Shown here: positions 44,045-53,414 of the stretch, piece after piece
Layout of the letters: every line of letters begins with the position of its first letter
Numbering within the stretch: the first letter of the stretch is position 1
Source of the DNA: an uncultured Victivallales bacterium
GTDB taxonomy: Bacteria > Verrucomicrobiota > Lentisphaeria > Victivallales > UBA1829
Assembly: GCA_944391115.1 (NCBI GenBank)
Contig: CALXSJ010000010.1
Coordinates: forward strand, 1 to 64,000
DNA: 64,000 nt
Reading direction: 5' to 3'
Program-made: the position numbers and the translations under genes
Notes under the pieces: generated by a model
What the model saw: the letters and a program-made list of their open reading frames with translations, nothing else
What the model was told of the DNA's origin: nothing
The model's database searches: none

Positions 44045-44185
44045 AAAAAATTTAGGTTAATACCGCGATGCTCTGCATCGCCAAAAATTGCTTCGTGCAG
44101 GACTCTCAGTCCTGCCGCGGTCCAGCTGCGTAAGCTGGTCGCCGGAGGCGAAATCCCCAATACCGCGCATGCTTGCATCGCGGTA
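44045..44185 (+). repeat. dispersed multi-hairpin element, copy B (most complete)
   Basis: A 141-base element in the gap between purM and the thioesterase gene. After AAAAAATTTAGG it contains five hairpins in a row: GCGATGC-tct-GCATCGC (44065-44081), GCAGGACT-ctc-AGTCCTGC (44097-44115), CCAGCT-gcgta-AGCTGG (44122-44138) and TCGCC-gga-GGCGA (44139-44151), plus an 11-bp stem with one bulge TACCGCG(C)ATGC/GCATCGCGGTA (44161-44185). TACCGCGATGC near the left end (44061-44071) recurs inverted at the right end, so it has terminal inverted repeats like a MITE or REP-type element. Copies A and C align with it. Confidence 0.8.
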
Positions 44186-44187
44186 AT

Positions 44188-45243
44188 TTATTTCACGTGG
44201 GATTTTCCGGTGCCGGCGACGACCTCGCCGCAGACGAATGCGTCGAATCCCGCCTCGCGGCAGAGACGGAGCGCCTCTTCTTTGTCATGCTCCGGAACGA
44301 AGAAGACCATGCCGACGCCCATGTTGAAGACGCGGAAGGCTTCGGAGTCCTCGATATTGCCCTCTTCGACGATCAGCTTGAAGATCGGCGGCGGATTCTG
44401 GATCGTCTCCTTGTAGAAGACCGCGTCCACGTCTTTGGGGAGAATGCGCGGAACGTTGTCATAGAGGCCGCCTCCCGTGATGTGGGCGACGCCGTCGAGA
44501 GAGACCTCCGAGTCCATCAGACTCCGGACCGCCTTCCAGTAGCAGGTGTGCGGCTTGAGGAGCGCTTCGCCGATGCTTTCTCCGTTGAGCTCCTTCAGAT
44601 GGGAGGACACTTCGTAGCGGCGCATCGTGAAGAGCACGCGGCGCGCAAGGCTGAAGCCGTTGGTGTGGAGTCCGTTCGAGGGCAGGGCGATCGCGACGTG
44701 TCCCGGACGGATTTTTTCCCCGGTGATGATGCGGTCCTTCTCCACCATGCCGGTGATGACGCCGACCAGGTCGAAATCGTCGCCGTACATGCCGGGCATT
44801 TCCGCAGTTTCCCCGCCGAGGAGCGCGCATCCGACCTCGCGGCAGGCGTCCGCGATTCCCCCGACGACCTCTTCATAGAGCGGGCTTCTGAGTTTTCCGA
44901 TGCCGATGTAGTCCAGGAAATAAACCGGTTCGGCGCCCTGGACGGAGATGTCGTTGACGCAGTGGTTGACGATGTCGTGCCCGACCGTGTCGAATTTGTG
45001 CATCATCGCCGCGACCATGAGCTTGGTTCCGACGCCGTCGATGCTGGCGACCATGACCGGATTCTTCCATTTCGACAGATCGATCTGAAAAAGTCCGCCG
45101 AATCCGCCGATCGGAGCAAGCATTTCGGGACGCTTCGCGGCGGCGAATTTCGGTTTGAGACGTTTCAGAAGGTCGGTTGCCAGATCGATATCCACTCCGG
45201 CGCTCTTGTAGGTCGAGTGCCCGTTTCCGCTGCTTTGTGTCAT
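44188..45243 (-). CDS. purM: phosphoribosylformylglycinamidine cyclo-ligase (AIR synthetase)
   Basis: A 351-residue cytosolic enzyme of purine synthesis that converts FGAM and ATP to AIR. Signature segments are all present: YKSAGVDIDLATDLLKRLKP, ASIDGVGTKLMVA, HDIVNHCVNDISVQGAEPVYFLDY, LLGGETAEMPGMY, LPSNGLHTNGFSLAR and AHITGGGLYDNVPRILP. The ATG at 45243 (GGAGC upstream) gives standard length; an upstream frame to 45420 has no support. The 3' end lies two bases beyond the multi-hairpin element, whose terminal stem could act in termination. No other pur genes are adjacent. Confidence 0.96.
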   Translation of the reverse strand: MTQSSGNGHSTYKSAGVDIDLATDLLKRLKPKFAAAKRPEMLAPIGGFGGLFQIDLSKWKNPVMVASIDGVGTKLMVAAMMHKFDTVGHDIVNHCVNDISVQGAEPVYFLDYIGIGKLRSPLYEEVVGGIADACREVGCALLGGETAEMPGMYGDDFDLVGVITGMVEKDRIITGEKIRPGHVAIALPSNGLHTNGFSLARRVLFTMRRYEVSSHLKELNGESIGEALLKPHTCYWKAVRSLMDSEVSLDGVAHITGGGLYDNVPRILPKDVDAVFYKETIQNPPPIFKLIVEEGNIEDSEAFRVFNMGVGMVFFVPEHDKEEALRLCREAGFDAFVCGEVVAGTGKSHVK

Positions 45244-45361
45244 GTTTTGCTCCGTTGTGTTTGCCCGTTCATGATGATGCGATCGCGGTAATATAGCATG
45301 GATTCCGGAAAGTTCAGCCCCGGAGAACTGTTTTTTTGCAAATAATCTGCCGCCGCCGCGT

Positions 45362-45390
45362 TTGCCGAAGCGGCGCTTTACGGTTATATT
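45362..45390 (+). promoter_or_regulatory. probable promoter of the lipase-like gene
   Basis: TTGCCG (45362-45367), a 17-base spacer and TATATT (45385-45390) lie 28 bases before the ATG at 45419. Confidence 0.5.
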
Positions 45391-45418
45391 ACGGAAATTT
45401 AACGGAACTGGAATTGTC

Positions 45419-46123
45419 ATGCCTTCTTGTGCAAAGGAAATCCGGCGTTTTGCGCCGCGCGGCGGATGTGCTTCCGGCGATCGGGTGATCCTTGTTCACG
45501 GACTCCTGATGTCCGGTCATGTGCTGTACCCGATCGGCGCGCATCTGGCGCGTCAGGGGTTCCTCTCCGTTCTTTACGATTATCCGACGCGGCGCGCGGG
45601 CGTGGACGAGCACGGTGCAGTGCTGGGAGCGTTCATCGAGAGGGAGACTTCCGCCATGGAACCGTCCGGAGGAAGGCTTCACTTCGTCACTCACAGCATG
45701 GGGGGGCTTCTCCTCCGTTCCGCGCTGCGGAAGCTTTCCCCCCGCGCGCGAGAGAGGGTCGGGAGAATCGTGATGATCGCGCCGCCGAACAAAGGTTCCG
45801 ACGTGGCCGAGGCCGTTCTGCGGAAGCTGTTCTTTGCGGGAAAAATCGTCAGATGTCTGCCGGATCTCTCCTCCGTGCCGCATTCGTTCGCAAATACCTT
45901 TCCCGAACCGGATGAGACTTTTGAAATCGGAATCATCGCCGGTTCGCACGACCGGAAAGTTGCCGTGGCGAGCACCCGCCTGATGCACGAGCGCGACCAT
46001 CTGACTCTGCGATCTTCCCATACCGCGATTCTGTTCCGGAAACAGACCGCGCATCAGACGGCGCATTTCCTTCTGCACGGCGCTTTTGAACGTCCTCCGG
46101 AACAGGGAGATTTGAAACCATGA
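45419..46123 (+). CDS. lipase-like alpha/beta hydrolase
   Basis: A 234-residue soluble alpha/beta hydrolase. VILVHGLLMSG supplies the oxyanion HG, FVTHSMGGLL the nucleophile elbow (Ser in HSMGG), and the late SSHTAILF region a candidate His. MIAPPNKGSDVAE is typical of the triacylglycerol-lipase/PGAP1-like group. Substrate unknown. It overlaps the next gene by four bases (ATGA), so the pair is co-translated. Confidence 0.82.
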   Translation: MPSCAKEIRRFAPRGGCASGDRVILVHGLLMSGHVLYPIGAHLARQGFLSVLYDYPTRRAGVDEHGAVLGAFIERETSAMEPSGGRLHFVTHSMGGLLLRSALRKLSPRARERVGRIVMIAPPNKGSDVAEAVLRKLFFAGKIVRCLPDLSSVPHSFANTFPEPDETFEIGIIAGSHDRKVAVASTRLMHERDHLTLRSSHTAILFRKQTAHQTAHFLLHGAFERPPEQGDLKP

Positions 46124-46968
46124 ATGAGATTGCCATCATCCGCGCAGCTGATCCGGACGCGTTGTTTGAACTTGCCGGAACCGTCGGCTGGAACCAGACG
46201 CGCCGCGACTGCCGCGAGATGCTTCTTGCTCCCGGCGCCACCGGCGTTTTCGCCGTCTGCGGCGGGCGCGTGATCGGTTCCGCCGCCGCGATGGTTTATG
46301 AGGAAAACCGGATCGGATACATCAACATGGTGATCGTGCGTGAACCGTTCCGGCGGCGCGGAATCGCGACAAAAATGCTCGAAACACTCATGGAGATGCT
46401 GCATCGCTGCCGCACGCTCCGGCTTTACGCCACGCCGGCAGGGAGCCATGTCTACGAAAAACTCGGATTCCGGACCTATGCGACACTGCACAAGTTCGCC
46501 TCGGACTCCTATGTCCCGCTTCCGGAACAGGACCGGCGCATTGTCCCGCTTCTGCCGTCCGACCTGCCCGAAATCACCGCGCTGGACAAACGGAGTTTCG
46601 GCGCGGAACGCGGCGCGCTTCTGGAGTATTTTTACAGCCGCCATCCGGAGCTCTCCTTTAAAATCACCGGAAAAGGGTGCATCACGGGATTCACGATCGG
46701 GCGGATCGGTCCCGTCTCGCGTCAGGCCGGCGCCTTGACGGCGGCGAAGGAGGAGGACGCGCTTGCGTTGTTTGACGCGGTCGCCCGTCAGGGGGAGCCT
46801 TCGCCGCGCGTGCTTCTGACCGCATTCGATACGCAGAAACGCCTGATTGCGCTGCTGGCGGAACGTGGAATTCCGCGTGCTTCGGAAATGGTCGCGATGG
46901 ATTTCGGAGAGGCCGGGCCGCTTCCCGCGGCGTGCTATTACGGTGTGCTCGGCGGCGATTTCGGCTGA
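46120..46968 (+). CDS. GNAT N-acetyltransferase with C-terminal acetyltransferase-like domain
   Basis: A 282-residue enzyme. The GNAT domain spans about 1-135, with YINMVIVREPFRRRGIATKMLE as the acetyl-CoA-binding motif A (RxxGxA type) and HVYEKLGFR as motif B. The second half (about 140-280) resembles the extra domain found in YitI-type GNAT proteins. The acceptor is unknown. Translationally coupled to the lipase-like gene. Confidence 0.85.
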   Translation: MNEIAIIRAADPDALFELAGTVGWNQTRRDCREMLLAPGATGVFAVCGGRVIGSAAAMVYEENRIGYINMVIVREPFRRRGIATKMLETLMEMLHRCRTLRLYATPAGSHVYEKLGFRTYATLHKFASDSYVPLPEQDRRIVPLLPSDLPEITALDKRSFGAERGALLEYFYSRHPELSFKITGKGCITGFTIGRIGPVSRQAGALTAAKEEDALALFDAVARQGEPSPRVLLTAFDTQKRLIALLAERGIPRASEMVAMDFGEAGPLPAACYYGVLGGDFG

Positions 46969-47216
46969 TCCTGCAGGATTCGCAGAGCGTTGTTCATTCT
47001 GTCCTTACCTTCCATGCGTTGCCGGCCTTGCCGTCTTCCATACCCCGGGATTTTTTTCAGCGGCGGAAGAAACACATCCCCCCCTTCCGCGCCTGCGCTC
47101 CGGAGGGACGGAAAAGCGTCAAAAGAGATGCGCGATGCATTGCAATTCCTTGTTTTTCGGATATTTTACCTTCAAAAATGATCTATATCCACAATTTGCA
47201 GAAGAGGTTCTGAAGA

Positions 47217-48311
47217 ATGGCAAAAGTGTATTTCGGTTCCGTCGCGGTGACAAAACCTTCCGCACCCTCCACGCTGCCGGGCAAACTGCAGCGGATTCTT
47301 AAAAAATGCAACCTGACCAGACTCTGTTCCGGAGACTGGGTGCCGATCAAAATGCATCTCGGAGGCGGGCTCGGCTATTCGACCGTGCATCCGCTTCTGG
47401 TGAGGATGGTTACGGAAGCGGTGCAGGAAGCGGGCGGGAAGCCCGTCGTCGTGGACGGCTACTTCGAGACGGTGGCGGAGGCGCATCTTCACGGCTACAC
47501 GCGCGAGACCGTCGGCTGTCCGATCGTCGCCGCCGGCGGCGTGTTCAACTCCCATGTGGTGGAAAAGCGCGCCGGGTATCTCACCTACGACACGGCGGAA
47601 ATTTTCGGACTTATCGCCGAGGCGAAATGTCTGATCAATCTCTCCCATGTCAAGGGGCATGGCGTCTGCGCCTACGGCGGCGCCTGCAAGAACATCGCCA
47701 TGGGATGCGTCAACGGCCGGACAAGACGCAAGATCCATGCGCTTCAGGGCGGAATCGACTGGGTCGCGGACCGCTGCCGTTTCTGCGGGAAATGCGCCGC
47801 CGCATGCGACCGTCACGCGATTGAAATCGATCCGAAGAAGAAAACGCTTCACATCGACTTTCACGCCTGCCGCTACTGCCGCCACTGCGCGCTCGCGTGT
47901 CCGGAGCATGCGCTTGTGGTCAACGACGAGCGGGGATTCCGCCATTTCCAGGAGGGGATGGCGATCACGACGAAACTTGCGCTCGAACACCTGGAACCGG
48001 AGCGTCTGCTGCACATCAATCTTCTGACGGACATCACGATGTTCTGCGACTGCTGGGGAATCACGACTCCGAGCATGGTGCCGGACATCGGCGTCCTTGC
48101 TTCGCACGATATCGTCGCCATTGAACAGGCATCGCTGGACATGATCCGCACCGAAAACTTCATCGAAGGCTCCCTGATCGGCGACGCCGCGCTCGGAGAG
48201 GGGACTCATCTGCTCGAAAAAATCCACGGCAAGGATCCCTTTGTCCAGGTCGACGCGCTGGAAAGGCACGGACTCGGCTCCCGCAAATACGAGCTGGAAG
48301 AGGTTTTCTGA
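47217..48311 (+). CDS. DUF362 protein with two 4Fe-4S ferredoxin motifs
   Basis: A 364-residue soluble iron-sulfur protein. The N-terminal DUF362 domain (about 1-180; VPIKMHLGGG, LINLSHVKGHGVCAYGGACKNIAMGC) is followed by two ferredoxin motifs at about 188-235 (CRFCGKCAAACDRHA and CRYCRHCALACPEHA), each with the CxxCxxCxxxC(P/D) ligand pattern. The remainder, about 240-364, has a Cys-rich FCDCWG segment. The family is widespread in anaerobes and probably transfers electrons, but its reaction is unknown. AGAGG precedes the ATG. Confidence 0.88.
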   Translation: MAKVYFGSVAVTKPSAPSTLPGKLQRILKKCNLTRLCSGDWVPIKMHLGGGLGYSTVHPLLVRMVTEAVQEAGGKPVVVDGYFETVAEAHLHGYTRETVGCPIVAAGGVFNSHVVEKRAGYLTYDTAEIFGLIAEAKCLINLSHVKGHGVCAYGGACKNIAMGCVNGRTRRKIHALQGGIDWVADRCRFCGKCAAACDRHAIEIDPKKKTLHIDFHACRYCRHCALACPEHALVVNDERGFRHFQEGMAITTKLALEHLEPERLLHINLLTDITMFCDCWGITTPSMVPDIGVLASHDIVAIEQASLDMIRTENFIEGSLIGDAALGEGTHLLEKIHGKDPFVQVDALERHGLGSRKYELEEVF

Positions 48312-48350
48312 ACCTTTGGGAGAATACGCTGTCTATTGGAGAATCCGGGG

Positions 48351-48373
48351 AGGGACACGCTCTGCGCGTCCCT
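48351..48373 (+). terminator. hairpin after the DUF362 gene
   Basis: AGGGACACGC and GCGCGTCCCT form a 10-bp stem with one mismatch around a 3-base loop, 40 bases after the DUF362 stop. The following sequence is only weakly T-rich, so termination is uncertain. Confidence 0.4.
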
Positions 48374-48427
48374 CTTCTGTTCCGGAACGGGAGCGTTGAA
48401 ATCAATTGAACTGGGAGGAGATTCCTG

Positions 48428-51379
48428 ATGAAAAAATGCCTGGCAGTCCTGCTGATCCTCGGTGTCGTCCTGACACTGGCGGCAAAGAATTATGAACTCA
48501 GGCGGGCCGTCGATCCGAACGGCTATGCCTACACCTTTGTGACGAACGACCCTTACAACGCCCGCGAATACACGCTGAAAAACGGCATGAAGGTCTATCT
48601 TTCCCGGATTCCCGTCAAACCGCGCATCTCCTTCAAGGCGGCGGTCCGGGCCGGCATGGCGGACTCTCCCGCGGACGTGACCGGACTGGCGCATTACTTC
48701 GAACACATGATGTTCAAGGGCACCGGGAAAATCGGGGCGCTGGACTATGCGAAGGAAAAAGCGCTCCTCGACCGGATCGAATCCCTGTTTGAAGAACGGC
48801 GCAGAACCGCTGATCCGGCAAAAAAGGCGGAACTGTATGCCGAAATCGACAAACTCTCCGCGGAAGCCGCGAAATATGCCTCCGCCGGCGAATACAGCAA
48901 ACTGGTTTCCTCCATCGGCGGAATGGGGCTCAATGCATTCACCGCCTCCGACATGACGGTCTACGTGGTGGACATTCCCTCGCAGGAACTGGAGAAACTT
49001 CTGAAGCTGGAATCCGAACGTTTCCGCGATCCGGTCATGCGCCTCTTCCATACCGAACTGGAAGCGGTTTACGAGGAATTCAACCAGGGGCAGGACAATG
49101 AGAACGGCCTGGTGTTCGAGGCGCTGTCCCGCCGTCTGTTTCCGTCGCATCCCTACGGCTGGACGCCGTTCATCGGGAAAGCCGAACATCTGAAAAATCC
49201 GTCCATCACGGAAATCAGGAAATTCTACCGCAGTTATTACACGCCGGAAAACATCGCGCTTCTGCTCAGCGGCGATCTGGATTTCGACAGAACCATTCAG
49301 CTTGTCGACCGCTATTTCGGCGCTCTGCAGGGCGGCGCGGCGCCCGTCCGCGATCTTCCGCGCGAAAAGCCGATGACCGCGAACGTTTCCGAGGACGTCA
49401 AGGGTCCCGGCCCCGAACGGATCATGATCGGATTCCGCGTCGAACCCGGACGCAGAAACGATCTTCTCGCGACCCTGACCGCGTCTCTGCTGAGCAACGG
49501 AACCTCCGGACTGATCGACCATGATCTGCTCCGCAGCCAGAAGGTGCTCGGCGCCGGCGCGGGATTCTACGACCGGCGCGACTATTCCATCTTCTATCTT
49601 TACGGCGCGCCGCGCGCGGGACAGACGCTGGATGAACTGGCTTCGCTGCTTCTCGGCGAACTCGACCGGATCAAAAAGGGCGATTTCCCCGAATGGCTTC
49701 TCAAGGCCGTCATCGACAATTACCGCAAAGGGCTTGTCCAGTCGCGCGAGAATCCCGAAAACGCCTCGTGGACCTATCTGGATTCCTTCATCAAGGGTAC
49801 TCCCTACATCGACAATCTCAGATACATCGATTCCCTTGCGGACATCCGGAAGGAGGAGATCGTGCGCTTTGCCGGATCGCTCCGCTACCATGCGCGGATC
49901 AACAAACGCACCGGAACGCCGGAAAACCGCGTGAAGGTGGAAAAGCCGAAAATCACTCCGGTGGCGATGAACGCGGACAAAACTTCCGATTACGGGAAAA
50001 AATTTGCCGCGCTGCCGCCGTCCCCGCTTCCGGAACTCGACACCGTTGACTTCAAAAAGGATTTCTCCGTGACGAACGAGGGCAACTGGAAGCTCTTTTA
50101 CAGCAACAAACCCTTTCCCGTGAACGATACGCTGTTTTCCCTGGGCATTGTCGCCGAATACGGACGGGATCACGATCTTCTGCTCCCGCTGGCGGCCGGT
50201 TACATGAACTTTCTCGGGACGGACCGCTACTCCGCCTCCGAATTCCGGAACGAGTTCTACAAGCTCGCGCTCGACTTCTCCATCTCCGGCTCCGACGAAC
50301 GGACCTCCATCCATCTGAGCGGATTTGCCGACAGGATGGAAGCCGGACTCAGGCTGATCCGCCATTTCCTCGACAGCGTGAAACCGGATGAGAATGCCTA
50401 CAGACTTTATGTCGCGCGTCTGATGAAGGCGCGCGCGGATGCGAAAAAGAGCCACGACGCACTGTTCCGCGCCGTCAACATGTATGCCGCCTACGGGCCC
50501 GGCATGAACAATCCTCTTCTGTATGAAAACTCCATGACGGAAAAACAGCTTCTGGCGGTCAGGCCCGCTGATCTGGTCGCCCTCATGAAGAAATACTTCG
50601 ATTTCAATGCGACGGAACATGTTGTGACCTATGTCGGACCGGCGCCGCGGGCCCGGGTCGCGGAACTCTGCACGGAAATTTTCGGCGGAAAAAACCCCGC
50701 TTCCGGCGCGCATCCCGCCCGGCGCGAATTCCGGCAGCTTGCGACGGAAAAGCCGAAAGTCTACCTGATTCCGTATGACTCGACTCAGCTTCTGATCGGG
50801 ATCCGGACGCGAGGCGCGAAATTCGACCTTGCGAATCTCCCCGTCTCCATGCTCTTCAACCAGTACTTCGGGGGCGGCGGACTGGACAGCATCGTGTTCC
50901 AGGAGATCCGCGAATCGCGCAGTCTGGCTTACAGCGCCTATGCCTATTACGGCAGCGCGATGGAGAAAGACAAATATGATGTCTTCATGGGGTTTGTCGC
51001 GACTCAGCCGGACAAATGCTTCACCGCGATCGACGAGATGCTCAGGCTTTTCCGGAAGATGCCGCTCCAGCCGGCCAGATTTGACAACGCCAGGGCGAAG
51101 CTTATGAAATCCATGACCTCGGAACGGAGTTTCGGAGACCTTTCCGGACTCTGGTTCCGCGCAAACAAAATGGGAATCGCGCATGACTGGCGCAAGGCGG
51201 CGTTCGAGAAGCTGCGGTCGCTGGAACTGAAAGACATTGCGGCGTTTGCGGAAAAGGAAGTCGCGCCGCGCGTCTATGAGGTTTTCATCGCCGGCGACGT
51301 GAAAAGCCTGGACCGGGAAAAGCTCAAACGCTACGGGGAAATCGTGGATCTCGCTCCGGAGCAGGTGTTCGGCTATTGA
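48428..51379 (+). CDS. exported M16 zinc peptidase (tandem-domain)
   Basis: A 983-residue protein with a signal peptide or N-terminal anchor (residues 1-19). The active M16 domain has the inverted zinc motif HYFEH (His89, Glu92, His93) and the distal Glu in ELEAVYEEFNQGQDNEN. A second M16 pair (about 540-983) has no HxxEH and would be the structural half, with FGGGGLDSIVFQEIRESRSLAYSAYAYYG as the R/Y substrate-binding motif. A charged helical insert (about 115-160) follows the zinc motif. Length and layout resemble pitrilysin-like exported peptidases. The likely role is degrading peptides in the periplasm. GGGAGGAG precedes the ATG. Confidence 0.92.
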   Translation: MKKCLAVLLILGVVLTLAAKNYELRRAVDPNGYAYTFVTNDPYNAREYTLKNGMKVYLSRIPVKPRISFKAAVRAGMADSPADVTGLAHYFEHMMFKGTGKIGALDYAKEKALLDRIESLFEERRRTADPAKKAELYAEIDKLSAEAAKYASAGEYSKLVSSIGGMGLNAFTASDMTVYVVDIPSQELEKLLKLESERFRDPVMRLFHTELEAVYEEFNQGQDNENGLVFEALSRRLFPSHPYGWTPFIGKAEHLKNPSITEIRKFYRSYYTPENIALLLSGDLDFDRTIQLVDRYFGALQGGAAPVRDLPREKPMTANVSEDVKGPGPERIMIGFRVEPGRRNDLLATLTASLLSNGTSGLIDHDLLRSQKVLGAGAGFYDRRDYSIFYLYGAPRAGQTLDELASLLLGELDRIKKGDFPEWLLKAVIDNYRKGLVQSRENPENASWTYLDSFIKGTPYIDNLRYIDSLADIRKEEIVRFAGSLRYHARINKRTGTPENRVKVEKPKITPVAMNADKTSDYGKKFAALPPSPLPELDTVDFKKDFSVTNEGNWKLFYSNKPFPVNDTLFSLGIVAEYGRDHDLLLPLAAGYMNFLGTDRYSASEFRNEFYKLALDFSISGSDERTSIHLSGFADRMEAGLRLIRHFLDSVKPDENAYRLYVARLMKARADAKKSHDALFRAVNMYAAYGPGMNNPLLYENSMTEKQLLAVRPADLVALMKKYFDFNATEHVVTYVGPAPRARVAELCTEIFGGKNPASGAHPARREFRQLATEKPKVYLIPYDSTQLLIGIRTRGAKFDLANLPVSMLFNQYFGGGGLDSIVFQEIRESRSLAYSAYAYYGSAMEKDKYDVFMGFVATQPDKCFTAIDEMLRLFRKMPLQPARFDNARAKLMKSMTSERSFGDLSGLWFRANKMGIAHDWRKAAFEKLRSLELKDIAAFAEKEVAPRVYEVFIAGDVKSLDREKLKRYGEIVDLAPEQVFGY

Positions 51380-51455
51380 ATGCCGCGCACCGGCCGCCGT
51401 GATTCCCGGATTCCGGAGAGGGCGGCCGCCGATGCGGAATCCCGGCATGAAAAAA

Positions 51456-51492
51456 GCCGCGGGAGGCGGAATGCTCCCCGCGGCCTGTTTTT
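51456..51492. terminator. bidirectional rho-independent terminator
   Basis: GCCGCGGG (51456-51463) and CCCGCGGC (51477-51484) form a perfect 8-bp stem flanked by AAAAA on the left and a T-rich run (CTGTTTTTTA) on the right. It lies between the convergent M16 and fucose isomerase genes. Confidence 0.85.
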
Positions 51493-51508
51493 TATTCAGA
51501 TTCCGGAA

Positions 51509-53260
51509 TCACTTCTTGTAAAGCGGTCCGAAATTCGCGCATGCGCGGTAATCCGCGCCTTCCTGATCCATGCCGAACGCAGCCCATGCCGCCGGACGGA
51601 AGATCTTTTCCGGCGCGACGTTGTGCATGCAGACGGGGATGCGGAGGATCGACGCCATCGTAATCAGATCCGCGCCGATGTGCCCGTAGTTGAAGGCTCC
51701 GTGGTTCGCGCCCCAGTTCGCCATGACGCTGTAGACATCCTTGAACGCGCCGGTTCCGGTCAGGTTCGGAACGAACCATGTGGTCGGCCAGCCGGGATCG
51801 GTCCGGTTGTCGAGGATCGCATGAATCTTCGCGGGCAGTTCATAGGTGTAGCCTTCCGCGATCTGAAGGACAGGGCCGAGGCCGTGGATGCGGTTGACGC
51901 GCGACATCGTGACGGGCATTCCGCCTTTCGTCAGGAAGTGGGACGAGAATCCGCCGCCGCGGAAATAGCCGAGGTTCGCGGGAACCCATTCCGTCGCGTC
52001 GAGACATGCCTGCGCCTCTTTCGCCGTGATTTCCCAGAAGGGCTTCATGGCGGGTTTTCCCTTGATCGTCTGGCGTCCGGTGGCGTCCATTGTTGTCGCG
52101 CCGGAGTTGATCAGATGAATCAGTCCCGGAACCGCGAGCTTGTGCCCTGTCGCCTTCTTGACCGCCTCGGGGCTCCAGAACGTGCGGACGTCGGAGAAGC
52201 CGGAGGCCGTGTTGGTGAGCAGGTGCCCGAACAGCATCGCGACGCCGTTCAGTCCGTCGTTTTCCGTTGCCAGGATGTAGGGTTTGCGGATGCCGTTCCA
52301 GTCGAACGAGGAGTTCAGGATTGTCTCCATGACGTCGCCGTTGGGCATATGGTCGGTCCACTGGCGCTGTCCCTGGAAGCCGGCCATGATGGCGTTGTGG
52401 CCCATGCCTTCCTCGATGAATCCGAGCTCTTTCAGGCGTTCGTTTCCGATCATGAGGTCGCGCGCGATCATCGTCATCTTGATGCAGTATTCGAATTTCG
52501 CCTGCTGCTCCTTCGCGGAGAGGCCTTTTTTGCCGTTGTAGACGTCCCTGCCGATTTTCAGGTTCTTCTTCGCCCACGCGATCGCCTTCTTCGCTTCCGC
52601 GGGATCGTAGATGTTTTCGTTGACGCGGCGGATGATCTCCGTCATGTCGACGGATTCGCAGCGCATGTTGAAATAGGATTCATAGAACTCGGGATCGAGG
52701 ATGGAACCGGCGATGCCCATCGCGACGGAGCCGATGGAAAGATAGGATTTGCCGCGCATTTCGGCAACCGCGATGCCGGCGCGCGCGAAACGGAGAATCT
52801 TTTCCGCGACGTCGTCCGGGATTTTCGTCTCATCGGCGTTCTGCACGTCGCGCCCGTAGATCCCGAATGCGGGAAGTCCCTTCTGCGCGTGGGCGGCGAG
52901 AACGGCGGCCAGATATACGGCTCCGGGACGCTCGGTGCCGTTGAATCCCCAAACGGCCTTCGGAGTATGCGGATCCATGTCCATGGTTTCCGATCCGTAG
53001 CACCAGCAGGGGGTGACGGTCAGGGAGACGCCCACGTTTTCCAGGCGGAATTTGTCCGCGCACGCGGCCGCTTCGGCGACTCCGCCGATCGTGGAATCGG
53101 CGATGACGCACTGCACCGGAGTGCCGTCCGTGTAGCGCAGATTTCTGGAAATCAGCTCTGCCGCGGCTTTCGCCATATTCATGGTCTGGTCTTCCAGGGA
53201 CTCGCGGATGCCTTTGCGGCGTCCGTCGATTGCGGGACGAATTCCAACTTTCGGATACAT
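51509..53260 (-). CDS. fucI: L-fucose isomerase
   Basis: A 583-residue cytosolic enzyme, close to the 591 residues of E. coli FucI, interconverting L-fucose and L-fuculose with Mn2+. Conserved segments include [69 protein letters not shown] and the C-terminal [16 protein letters not shown] with a metal-site His. Glu312 and Asp335 lie where the E. coli metal ligands are expected. The ATG at 53260 has AAGGAGGT upstream. It stands alone; fuculokinase and aldolase are not in the window. It supports use of fucose-containing glycans by the neighbouring hydrolases. Confidence 0.96.
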   Translation of the reverse strand: MYPKVGIRPAIDGRRKGIRESLEDQTMNMAKAAAELISRNLRYTDGTPVQCVIADSTIGGVAEAAACADKFRLENVGVSLTVTPCWCYGSETMDMDPHTPKAVWGFNGTERPGAVYLAAVLAAHAQKGLPAFGIYGRDVQNADETKIPDDVAEKILRFARAGIAVAEMRGKSYLSIGSVAMGIAGSILDPEFYESYFNMRCESVDMTEIIRRVNENIYDPAEAKKAIAWAKKNLKIGRDVYNGKKGLSAKEQQAKFEYCIKMTMIARDLMIGNERLKELGFIEEGMGHNAIMAGFQGQRQWTDHMPNGDVMETILNSSFDWNGIRKPYILATENDGLNGVAMLFGHLLTNTASGFSDVRTFWSPEAVKKATGHKLAVPGLIHLINSGATTMDATGRQTIKGKPAMKPFWEITAKEAQACLDATEWVPANLGYFRGGGFSSHFLTKGGMPVTMSRVNRIHGLGPVLQIAEGYTYELPAKIHAILDNRTDPGWPTTWFVPNLTGTGAFKDVYSVMANWGANHGAFNYGHIGADLITMASILRIPVCMHNVAPEKIFRPAAWAAFGMDQEGADYRACANFGPLYKK

Positions 53261-53414
53261 TTGGACATACCTCCTTGTTTGGGTTGTGAATGAGCGTATC
53301 ATTTTTGCGCCTGCACTGCCTTTGGAAAATCCGCCGGTTCAAAAAACATAAGCGGCGATATGAACTTCGTCAACGCAGGAAATATGAATAATCGGCGATT
53401 TTATATGAATAAAA

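Noticed and set aside
44045-44185. CRISPR array or integron attC sites
   Set aside because: There are no regularly spaced identical repeats with unique spacers, no cas or integrase genes, and the hairpins differ in sequence from each other.
48206-51448. 1080-codon minus-strand open frame
   Set aside because: Antisense to the M16 peptidase, which has HYFEH and a signal peptide; the minus-strand product is Arg/His/Phe-rich shadow sequence.
51509-53260. Bacterial microcompartment for fucose/rhamnose use
   Set aside because: FucI is present, but no shell protein, fuculose aldolase or CoA-acylating aldehyde dehydrogenase is seen in the window.
51380-53293. 637-codon plus-strand open frame
   Set aside because: Antisense to fucI, whose identity is secure.
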